Positions 24,850-35,702 of a DNA stretch of 64,000 nucleotides are shown in pieces. The notes below the pieces were generated by a model. The model did no database searches. It saw only the letters and a program-made list of their open reading frames with translations, and was not told where the DNA came from. How positions within the stretch are numbered: position 1 is the first letter of the stretch; each line of letters opens with the position of its first letter. The position numbers and the translations under genes were made by a program. Source of the stretch: Limonium bicolor (lineage: Eukaryota > Streptophyta > Magnoliopsida > Caryophyllales > Plumbaginaceae); NCBI GenBank assembly GCA_023374045.1, contig CM041783.1, positions 127,411,503-127,475,502 of the forward strand, written 5' to 3'.

Positions 24850-24925
24850 CCTAGGCGTGTGACGGACACTACAAGTGTACCAACTGTGTTGTGGGACGAC
24901 CGCACTCCGATAGGAGCATGTGGGC
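24850..24925 (+). pseudogene. Possible gag zinc-knuckle relic in element A
   Basis: One frame reads through residues resembling CTNC-x5-H, close in layout to the second zinc knuckle of element C (CNYC-x4-H-x4-C), but the last cysteine is replaced and stops flank it. The identification rests on a short stretch and is weak. Confidence 0.25.
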
Positions 24926-27172
24926 CCGACAGACCTACTTATAGGTTAGTTGGGTAAGTAGTAATGTATCAGTATGATACCCCATATATGTATACGAGTA
25001 GAGTCCGAAACACGGGAGGTAGTCGACTCCGTCTACGGTCAGCAGTATGAATTAAACAAGAGCTAAGGATTACAAGGAATAGTTGAAGTTAAGGAAACTC
25101 AGTTAAGTTAACGAGACTAAAGGAATTAGTGAATTCCTTTCAAGGAAATGTTTAAGAGTCAGGAGGTGCGAAGTGCACTAACTGAATGTAAAGACAGCTT
25201 ATATGACTTAAGGATCCCCAGGGATAAACATGATAGCTGGAAAGTGGGGAAAGGCAGATGCCTAATGTGGACACATTAATGAGCAATGGACGGGATGAAG
25301 ATCCCAGAATGGTTACCTGCACTATCAGGAAATGTTGATCTTCACAGAAGAAGATAGTAACCGGATAAGAACGCAAAAAGGCGTGGCTAACTAGATGTAC
25401 CAATAATTGTGAACCAGATGTAAGGCATAACTTAACGACACCCAGGAGAAATCCTTGAAGGGTGTGCGCATCAACAATTGTTGAACAAAATGACATGACA
25501 GAAACACAAGGGTTGAAATTAACACCCAGTTTAGACATAAGTTGTCAGGAGACGGACTGACAATCCTAAGGGACATTCCATGAAAGGAAATGTGATGCAA
25601 CAACCTTGTCATGGATGCCAATACAACCTCTAACCAGGTAATATTGTACAGAGAAGTACATGTGTGTGGACAGCCTACAATGAGCCCAGCTCAAGGCCAA
25701 TAAGGCTTATAAGCCATAATCAAGATATGTTATATAAATTCGAATAATGGTAGAAGTTTATGTGGTATAAGTGAATAGAGTGGTAAGCGAACCACTGCAT
25801 TAAGAGTGGGGATACCTCTCGATATTGTGAGACCGCAGGAGCGGTAGTTATGTGAATCAAGTTCAAGAGATGTGTGGAGGATGGACCACGTTGTTATTAC
25901 CCCAGGGTGATTTAAATAAAATAACACGAAAGGAAGTGCTCGTACCAGTTGTGTACGCAGGAAGTGTAATAAGTCTGATAGCACCACCATAGGTGTGTGA
26001 AGCTAAATGTGTAGCGAACAACGCTCAAGGGAAAGATAACGATATATTCAAAAATCAGCCGAATAAGTGGCCAGATAAACCTAGCTTAATAGCAGAAGCT
26101 AATATAATAGCGGATACAGTATAAGTTGATGCTATATAATGAGTAAGGATACGGTGCGCAATAAGCGACCGTTGTGTGAGTATTGTTAAATGATAAAATG
26201 GGAGCGAGCAGAGTTATGAGTTAAACCCAGTGGAGGTACAACATTAAGCGATAGCAAACGAACCGAGCAGTAAGCCGGTGGCAAGTGTTAAATGATAAGG
26301 ATTTCAGTGAAAATTCCTATCGCAATCGCATAAGAGAGTTGCTGTCAAGGGTTTACGCCTCTGCACTCTGTATGACTGAGTGTTTTGGTATTGCTCTTGC
26401 ACAGTAATGATCGAGTGGGATAGCTAGGAATCAGAAGCATGGTAATTATGGAGGGATAATGTTATAATGGCCGATGCATAGGTAATGCAAGGCCGTAGGA
26501 ATGAAAGAATACATGTACAAAACCAAGGGGGGGAGACATGATTAACAGTAAATAACTACAGTAACACTAAATACCAAAGGTCGGTATGAGATATACCCCA
26601 GGTGTGGGAAATAACTGAGAGAGCACTACACATTAGGTAGTAGCTCAATCTCAACCGACAGTAAGTCGGTAAAAGTAAGTCAATCATTGTGAATTACATA
26701 GTAGTTTACGCGGTAAGCTATTGGAGAAGTGGATGGGAAATTGTGAAACTCACCGAATTCGCTCAGGGTAAGAGATACCATGCGTCGGTTGAGAAACCAT
26801 TCTTCCCAAGATAAGGGTAATACATTGGAGATGTACAATACATTAACAGTAACGAATGGGGCAAACCAGCTCTATAATTATCAGGGTTGCGCAACAGAGG
26901 CCAGTGAGCCCATGCGTCAGGTACCGGATATATATGGTGAATATGAATAAATGACTAGTTATCAATACCTAAAAGCCTCACAGGCCAGGACCGAAACCGG
27001 TTATGAGTTACAACTCCAATGCGAATTCTTGGTTTAGGAACTAAACCGCGAATATGGTTAAGATCCTCTAATCAGAATCCATTGTGTAATAGACCGCGTG
27101 GAAGTTAAAACACTTCACGACGGCAGAACGTTTTAAGCTAATGCTCAGTGATGATTACGTGGGCGTAATCCC

Positions 27173-27190
27173 TTTTAAGGGGGGTAGAGC
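27173..27190 (+). other. Second polypurine-tract-like sequence, element A
   Basis: TTTTAAGGGGGGTAGAGC lies about 1.1 kb before the real tract at 28291 and is not followed by an LTR. It corresponds to similar sites in B (1399-1420) and C (60097-60114). Confidence 0.55.
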
Positions 27191-28271
27191 GCAAAACCAC
27201 TTAGTGTGTTTTACCGTACAAGTGTACGTGAACGGGGTTGTGCATAGCACAAAATGATTTGTTATGATGGTTGGCGCGTGTGTTATATAAACATACGCAT
27301 TTATTTGTGGTTAAATTGTGGTAATTGCGCACAGATGATGCGAATACCATTGTGGGAAGTGTGTTTATTTTGTTAACAGTGGTGTGTGAGAGTACAAGTG
27401 GAAGGGAGTAAAGAAACTCCCTGGGATCTAAAACCCCGATGGTGCATAAATGTAAACCATGTATTGTATTTTGATAAAAGATATATGTATATATATACAA
27501 TGTTGTGATTTATGAAGGGTTATGAGACCGACATAGAACCTAGTGAGAATTAAATTCTCTAGGTAACTTGAATTAAGTTGGATTTGGATGATGATTGATA
27601 GACGGAGTTCTATCCCTTGGAGATGTTATGATTATGACTAGAAGGATTCAAAGATAGAAAATGGTACATGCTTGAATTAGTTGTTGGTTGAAAAAGAAGT
27701 GGGAGGTGAAACTTGATTATCATGAGATCAAGGGAAGCCGAACACAAATTGGGGTGGAAAGATAGTTCAACACTGATGCTGATCACATCAGGGTTGGATG
27801 ACTCTTGAAGCTCCCTGTAAGTGGTCATAAATAACTATATTAAGAAAGATACAAAGAGCATAAATCGGACTTGGAGTTGTGTGGTGTTTTCAAAAGGATT
27901 TTCAATTGGTATTTTCAAACAATCGATTAATATTTTGAATAAAAGATCTTCTTATACTTAACCTCACAAGGAAATTTCAAATTTAAGTGATTGTTTTAAT
28001 TTCCCAAAGGCACGGGGACGGAAGGCGTCCATCGCGACCGGGTTCTGCGGGATCATAGTGTATACTATCAAGGCCTATGAGTCTAAATGTGTGGTGTTTC
28101 ATAGACCTATGTGTCTAAAGACGTTATGTTATGGGGACCTATGTGTCCAAATGATGTTGGATATGTTGCCGGACCATTAAGTCCGAGGTGGATGTAAAGG
28201 GTGGTTGGTAATGGAAGTGTTATGGCTATAAGTAATTCCCGTATTCTAATCCAATGATGCGAGGAAATGTG

Positions 28272-28306
28272 AACTTCGAGGACGAAGTTCTTTTAAGGGG
28301 GTAGAT
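28272..28306 (+). promoter_or_regulatory. Polypurine tract of element A with upstream hairpin
   Basis: AACTTCG/CGAAGTT (28272-28289) forms a short stem directly before TTTTAAGGGGGTAGAT and the 3' LTR start. Confidence 0.88.
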
Positions 28307-31300
28307 TGAAATACCCCAAACCTTGGTATGTTGTGTAAATGTTAAACTATGGTATTTAAAGGCTAAAAAGTGCCTTAGAAACATAAATAACCATTTAAAC
28401 CATGTTAAAACACAAATAAAACACTAAGACATGGTTTGAGCAAAAACATGCTCTAAGCTTGGAGTGAACTTGGTTAGGACCCAAAAGCCTACCAAGACTT
28501 GATAATGTTTAATTATGACTTTATAAGGCTATTAAGTCCTTAGGAAACTTTGGTAGACAATGAAACCAAACAAAACACAAATAAATCCTTAAGGTCAATA
28601 AGAGCAAAAATGTGCTCTAAGCTTGGGATAAATGTGTATAAGACCTAATGGTCATACCTATACTTTATAAATATGTTAATGAACATATTAAATCAATTAC
28701 CAAAGAAAACCAAGCTTGAAAACAAGTTAAAACACAAAAATGTGCTTTAAGGAGTCTTAAAGCACGTTTTTGAAAATTGTCTTGTAAATGAGTTTTGAAT
28801 GGCTAAATGTCCATCATTACTCTTTAATTAACATGTGTACTATATAGTATCACATTTGGGTGGCTATATCAATGGGAAATCAAAATTTCACTTCTATGTG
28901 CCTTGTTATTGGTGAATAGTGATTTTTATAACTAGTTTTAACATATAATGTATAAGTGAGACCAATTGACTAATAAAGTCTAAAATACCCCTAGGTAGTA
29001 TATGGGGGCCGGTTTTTTATCAAGGTGAGTCACCAACATGTAAAAATCAAATAAGGAAAGGAAGGGTAGGAAGGTAAAAAAGGAGAAAGTTACCTTTTAA
29101 TACAAATATCTTGCTAAAGCAAGTTCTATCTTCATTTCTCCTTTCCTCCTTCACTTCACACGCCTCCAACCTCCCTTCTTGCTCTCTTTTACGAGCTGCT
29201 ACAGCAACACCAACATCACCATTGTTTTCCATCTTTGACCACTTGTAAAACCTAGCTCACTTAACCAAATCAAAAACAAACACCACCATTCTCTTCCTCT
29301 CATCAAGCTCTTCAATTCTATCCTTTCAAAATCCAAGAGCTCCATTTCGGTGCCAAGAGGAATCACCATGGGAGGAGCTAGAGCTCACCTTTCACATATT
29401 CTTGTTCTCCTTTGCTTCAAGGTAAGGAACTCAAAGAAAAATGACATTTCCTTCATGTTTTGTCATGTCCGAAAATCATCTTAATGAGTCATTATATTGC
29501 CTTGTTCTAGCTTCATTCCAAGCTTTCATGGACTAGGAGGAGTCCTCTCTTGATATATATTCAAGCTCTCTTTCCATTCCAAGGTAAAACAATCATGTTA
29601 ATACCTTAAGATAATATATGTAACTAGGGTTTACAATGAGATAAAGCTTAAAGCTTATATACTCATTTTAATGTTGGTATATTGTTAGTTGTTGGCAAGG
29701 AACCAAATGCCCTACCGGTTCTACAAGGAAACAAGAAAGAATTTGTGAGGAAAAGAGGTAAACAACCTATCTTAATGTGGTTTAATGCCTTAGGAGGAAT
29801 AAGCTTATAATGCTTGTTAAAATACCTAAGGAGCCAATGGTGAATGAGCTAGTAAAATGCTCTCAAGGAGTTTATTAAAGGAATATGTATGGTTGGTGTA
29901 TTTGCAGGTCAAAGGCATTATTATGTGGGAAATTCAGTGTTTAAGGTTTATGCAATTTAAGGGCCTAAGTGCCAAGCAATTTAAGTTATGCACTATATTG
30001 TGATGTAGTGCCAAATGTGTGAAGTTTGTGTATAAAATGTGTTTGATGGATTTAGGTGTTTGAATGAATTAAGGTAAAAACCTAAGTGGTTGGATGTGGG
30101 TATATACTAGAGAAGCTATGGCCAAATTTGGGAAATGTGTAAGAAGTTCTGAGTGTTGTAAGTGAGTTTTGTGAACTAGGAAGGATTAAAGGTGAATGAA
30201 TGTTTACTTGAGAGGGAAACATGTATTAAAGTGATTCAGAGTGATGCAAGGATTTAGGCATTATCTTGGAAGTTTTAGAAATCTATGGGTGTTCTTAAGA
30301 TGTATTTAAGTCTTGGAGGAGTTTGTTTAAGGTTTAGGTAATGTTGGTGTTCAAAGAATAATGATGTTTAGGTAAGGTTTTGAGTAAGGAGTTTTAAGAA
30401 GTTGTGAAAAGGAGATTTAGTTAGTAAGAAAGAAGTTGAGAGATGATGATAAGGTGTAGAGGAACACCTTGGTGTTGTGGTCATTATAGGTGAAATGCCA
30501 CCTAGAAATCAAAGGAGAAAACATTGCAAGTGTTAGAATTTTGTGGAGATATAAGTAAAGGTTTAAGGAATTAGGAAAAATAGTTTTGTGAGTGTTTAAG
30601 AATATCTTAAGGGTGTGTTTGAAGTGCCAAATGATGTTAGAACACATTAAGAGGTCTTAGGAGAAGTTTGGTGAAGATTTGGCAAAGTTTGGGTAAGTTT
30701 AGGAGGCGACCGACCCGGGGGCCGACAGTTTTGGGTCGGTCGAGCCTCTGTTAGATGTTAGGAAGTGTTCGGTAATGGTCCGACCCAAAAGGGTGGGTCG
30801 GACATGGGTCGGTCGGTCAAGTTACAAAGGAGGGAAAATGTTCGCACATGGACCGACCCAGAATGGTGGGTCGGACGTGGGTCGGACGGGCATGGTTATA
30901 AGGAAGTAAAAGGGTTCTGTAATGGACCGACCCAGCTGTGGGTCGGACGGTGGGTCGGTCGGACCAAAAACATGGTTTAAGGTATGAAATGATATGAGAT
31001 GATGGGGATTGATAGGTAATGATGTTATAAGGATGTTAAGGACATGTTGGGTGAGTTTTAATGACAATAAAGTGGGCTAAAAGTTGTATTAAAATGTGAG
31101 AGTAAAACAAGTTAAAAATGTTAAGTTATGTAACTAAGTTAACGGGGAAAAATTAAGCGTTGACATTAAATAATCAAGCAAACCCCGATGTTAATGAAAA
31201 CACATGTGATGTTAACAGTTGTTCGAGAATTTGCTCGAGGAACATAAGTGGACGTGGTAAAGTGGACCCCGGTGACAGGTATGGTTTTCTTGCAACCTGT

Positions 31301-32926
31301 GTCCTACCGGATTACACCGGCTTGTATGCCAATGTGTTTTCTGTATGTTTGCCACGTTATGAGATAAATCATGAAACGAGTTTACAGTCGTTATTGTTAT
31401 TGTATGTTACGTGCCGATACCGGTAACCTCGAATGCGCTTGAAGGGCTAGTTAACCTCTATTAGGTAAACGTAGGAGAACGGTATCCGGTAACAACGTTT
31501 CCGACTTAAGGAACGTTCTAACCACGGCTATGCGTGAGTTGGTTATGTGATGTTTGTGCGTGATGTTTGTATGTGAATGTATGACTCTCTCCTCCCTTGT
31601 GTGCTTAACTCGGTTATGATACCGTATGGTGTGTGGTTGTGGTAGGCTCCATAATGGATCTCTAACTACTTATTTATATGAGTCTATGGGCTAATGGGGG
31701 GTGAGGAGTCCGGTTGTTCCGGCCACGTGTGATGGATGGGGGTCGTTATCATATCCAGTTCGGCTCCCTTGGTGTATGTTTAGGTGGTATTCCAATTTGG
31801 TTTCAACCTTCCCTTAGCTTATCCAAAGCTAGTTTACTGACTCACGTCGGGCCACAGGGGCATACTGTGTTGTTTGGTGTGCTTGGGATCACTATATCCG
31901 ACACACCTTGGGTTTAAGTCAACCGTTCAAATAACAGGATGGTGATGAGGTAATTAACGAGCTTGGTATGAGTTTGGCAACAACCTCTATGCTCATGGTA
32001 TGGACTAACTATGGTGGAAGGATCTTAATGTGAACCGTTCTCGAGGTGATATGTATTGTTGTTGTGATATGCAAAATACCTTGCTATGCTTTGGCTTATA
32101 TATATATTGGATGTTTTTAAATGAATGCAATGCGGTCATGTGTCCGTCGAGACAAGAAAGGGTTGTTATGTTTGTTATGTGTAGGATGAGTTATGTTGTA
32201 GGATATGGAATGTGTGGATCATGGAAATGAATCCCAGTTGGTGACAAGAGGCGTTTAAGGATAACCCGATTAATGGGTACACGTCATTCGTTAAGGAAGT
32301 AGCTCCGTTTAGAGGAGAGCCACTCTAGGGTTTAAGGAATCATTGGATGGTTGGTTAGGTGTGGATGTGTTGGTTATAGGTTGAGCCCGTTGAGGCGAAA
32401 TGTTATGTGTGTATGACTATGGTTGATGCATGATTTAAATATAATCAACTGCATGCTAAGACGACAATTAGTTGTGCGTGGCCCGGTAGCATGTGGGCTG
32501 CGGGATTACCATACCAGCAAAGGTGCTGAGCCCCTTGGGGCCACCCCTTTCTCTTCTTTTCCTATTTCAGGTACGAAGTGCTGGAAGCCGTTCGAGAGTA
32601 GGACGGGTAGTCATTGTACATGGGTAAACTTTTAAGCGTATGTATACAGAAGGTGTAGTAAGACCGAAATTGTTATCGGCAGTAGTTGTAAATACTCGGT
32701 ACAGGGGGAGTGTATGTATATAGTAAATGTTGAAGATGGAATGAGTATCGTATTGTGTAGTTGCTCGGGAATCTAGTCCATCAGACCGATACAAATGTAC
32801 ATATATTAGCCTTGTTAGCCACGTAGGTGGTTAACGGCGTGTAACACCATTGGAATAAGTAATGTGATGAGTTGAGTTTCCGCTGCAGATTGTTATTATG
32901 TGTTTGTTGTTGGATGGGGTGTTACA
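28307..32926 (+). mobile_element. Family A element, 3' LTR (4.62 kb)
   Basis: This LTR is nearly identical to the 5' LTR and is followed by the TTTAA target duplication. It carries private differences, for example an extra GGAGTTTTAAGAA segment near 30390 and TATATGAGTC instead of TATAAGAGTC near 31675. These are also found in the duplicated piece at 35703-39547, showing that the duplication was copied from this LTR. The hairpin array is at 30708-30965. Confidence 0.92.
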
Positions 32927-32931
32927 TTTAA

Positions 32932-33796
32932 GCTCTTAACCGATAATACCCTCAAAAATAAAGTTGGTGGTTTTAGATTTTTGAAGGGTGGAGAATGATC
33001 TCCTTGACGATACGAACTCAACGGTATGGTTTTTGTAGTATTTAGTGGTGGTTTGAGGTTTCAAAAGGGGAGAAGAAGATGGCACTGTGGGTGGCTGCTT
33101 CAAATCGCCATGGCTAACAGAGAGGAAGAAGAGAGTGCTGGGCAGAAAAATAAAACGTGAGGGAGAGTTGTGAGGGAGGAGAGAGATTACCTTTTTGCTT
33201 TTTATTTCTTTTGTCCTTTTGCAAATAAGGAGGGAATTAAGAGAGTGTGAGAGAGTAGTGTAATCGGCTACCCCACAGCCCATATGGCTTTTAAAATTTA
33301 ATTGCAATAGTGGACACACTAGTTGCTTTATTTACACTCTACCCCACAACTTCTTGATTTTTACAGTTTTTACTTTTTCTCGTTTAATTGATTTTATTGG
33401 TTCTAGACCTTCATTAATGTTTATTAATGACTATTTGGTTGACCAAAATTGTTACGAGTCTATTTAACCTGCTTAAAGTCATGTTTTCCCGGTTTCCTCG
33501 AAAGACGCGCTTTATGATTCGTTTGTGTTTTAATCCATTTAAGGATCCGTTTCCTTCGGGATTGTTCCCTAATATTATTTAGGTTTTATTAAGCCCTTAG
33601 AATCCATATAATACACTAACCGAGGTCTCATACCTCCTATGGTTATTTAACGCTTATTTAGCGTTTTTTGCTTTTTAAGCATTTCTTCATTTCTTTTGGA
33701 TTTATTTTTCCTTACCAATATTACTTAGGCGTCATTAGGCCCTTAATTAAGTATTAGATTAATTTTAATCCCTATATTTAAGTTCGGGGTATTTCA
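32932..33796 (-). mobile_element. Family D solo LTR, second part
   Basis: This is the remaining 865 bp of D after the A insertion, ending TTCGGGGTATTTCA beside TATAC. It contains no element internal domain. The open frame at 32936-33319 on the minus strand is repeated in the duplicated copy and has no recognisable domain. Confidence 0.85.
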
Positions 33797-33801
33797 TATA
33801 C

Positions 33802-34180
33802 TCTTATTCCATCATCACTGTATACTTGGTAGTATTGTCAGCTTCTCTGGTTGTCATTGGTATAGCGTCACTGTTATTCGTCGTCAGCTCCCGTGTAAAT
33901 GACAGTTGGCGTCGTACGGTCTTCAACAAATCCTTTTCGCCGGTTTAGGTAGTCTTAAGTATTTGTTTTAATGTATTCCTTTTCATGACATCTGCTTGTT
34001 ATTTAGGCAGGTCATAGTTTGTAGTTACTGTAAGTTTGAACAGTTATTAACGCCCTTCGGCGGACCAAGTAAAAACTGACTTTCTATTCCTCACTGTTCT
34101 ATCACACACCCTGTATCCCAAGGCTAATTTCGGTTGTACTCAGATCTCAGAGCGCAACTACGCTCTGATACCACTTTTTT
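33802..34180 (-). mobile_element. Family B internal region 2, second part with primer site
   Basis: The sequence resumes B exactly where 15440 stopped and reaches the minus-strand primer site TGGTATCAGAGC at 34162-34173. The LTR start at 34181 reads TGACACCCC instead of TGTAACACCC. Confidence 0.88.
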
Positions 34181-35696
34181 TGACACCCCAACCCGAAATC
34201 CAATAACCTGAACGATGATAGCTCCCAAAGATAACTAGAAATGCAGCAGAAAATATATACACAACAACGGGTGGTGCTACAAACGCGCTAGTCCCATGTG
34301 ACTAACAAGGCTAACTCCAATACAACTACAAATGATGCGGTCTGAGCGCTGAATACAAACCTCTTAAAACAACAAAAGTCGATAATAAACATACAGTACC
34401 GTAAGATGACACCGGTGGTAATAAACCCCTGTCTTAATTCTACCCCACCTACACTCGGTCGGGCAATCTCTTCATTCTTCAGTTACCTGGAATTGTTTAG
34501 CCATGAAACAGCTCAGCAAAATAATTTGCCGGTATGAAATCATGCAGCCCACAAGCTACTGGGCCACACCAACTATTTTGTCGAATACATGCAAGTCATT
34601 TTTATAGAGCTGTAAATAAACATCATAACATAATCATAACAAGCATCCATACAAGGATAACAATGTTACACAGAAAAAGACGACAGAAGGTCAAGTTAGA
34701 TGTCCTGTATTTAATCATTAGTAGTCAGATCCTCACGATGGGACTAACATGTATATAAGAGTACTTCACAGCAGTGGAGGTATTGTGACCTCGTTAACCT
34801 CCTTCGTGGAGTAAGATAGTGGTGATATCGGGTATGATAACCCTTAGACGAGATGGGACTCTCGTACATTAGGTGGGTAATTAGTCCCTCAGAAGATAAC
34901 GTAATTAACTCCTGCACTATGGAAAGGTGGGAATCGAACCCTCGAGAGGAATAAAGTCTTCCTCCCCACTCGAACTGTTGGGAATTGAACCCTCGAGAGG
35001 AATGAAGTCTTCCTCCCCACTTGAACTGTTGGGAATCGAACCCTCGAGAGGAATAAAGTCTTCCTCCCCACTTGTACTGTTCCGTCGCGACGTAAATTGT
35101 ATAGGAGACGACCTGTGACAGGTACAACTCCGGTAGCATGCATGGCCAGCTCCAACAGGGCTCCTCGTTCTCGTAGTATAGAATTGTTAAATGTCACTCA
35201 AGGACAATGATCAAGAACACAATGTGTATTGTCGGTTGTCACGTTTAGGACAACGACGTTTGTTATAAAGTGAAGTTAGTGAGAAACTTGAGTACAAGTT
35301 CTCGGTATAATAAAGCGCAGGTATTTAATCCACTGGTAAGGTAGTGTTGTATGCGTGGGACATGCACGTTACAGTTAGCAACATCACGCACATAGAATAA
35401 CACAACAGTGCACAAGAGTAATACAACATTTTACAACAATTATCTTGGTCGTTATTTCAAACAACAGATAGCACACAAGCCGGTGTAATCCGGGGTAGAA
35501 AGCAGACTGCAAGAATTCCATACGTTCACCGTAGACTGTACTTGTTTAGTTCTCGGTCAACGTCTGGTCAAACAATGTCCTAGAATAGGATTAATCTGAG
35601 AGTGTTAATTTATGTAACTCTCGTATAATAATTTCATTGATTCATGAAACGATTTCATATTCGTTATTTCACGTGAGGTTTATTTCTTTATACTTA
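34181..35696 (-). mobile_element. Family B LTR fragment ending at the duplication junction
   Basis: This matches 5459-6950 of the complete LTR, including the 50-bp repeats (34929-35081), and stops abruptly at TATACTTA where duplicated A-LTR sequence begins. Confidence 0.88.
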
Positions 35697-35702
35697 CGTA
35701 AA

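Larger units (their letters stand above)
23624..28306 (+). mobile_element. Family A internal region, non-coding (LARD-like)
   Basis: This 4,683-bp domain lies between primer site and polypurine tract. No protease, reverse transcriptase, RNase H or integrase motif was found, and the sense strand is full of stops. Two cysteine/histidine-rich stretches (24370-24546 and 24850-24925) may be gag zinc-knuckle relics. The longest frame (25152-25538) is antisense and has no recognisable domain. With LTRs as long as the internal domain, A fits a non-autonomous derivative mobilised by an autonomous relative such as C. The 3' end has short CCTATGTGTC-type repeats (about 28073-28160). Confidence 0.85.
29092..35696. 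repeat. 6.6-kb tandem duplication, copy 1
   Basis: The unit holds the A 3' LTR from 29092, the D end, the last part of B internal region 2 and the first 1.5 kb of a B LTR. Copy 2 follows directly. At the junction (about 35697-35702) B sequence TATACTTA joins ACCTTTTAATAC of the A LTR with a few unassigned bases. Confidence 0.85.

Noticed and set aside
25152..25538. 128-codon minus-strand frame in the A internal region
   Set aside because: Antisense to the element, single copy, no known motif, and several neighbouring short frames of similar quality suggest chance.
32936..33319. 127-codon minus-strand frame at the end of D
   Set aside because: Low-complexity Ser/Pro/Leu composition, lies within an LTR and is altered by frameshift in the duplicate copy at 39557-39904.
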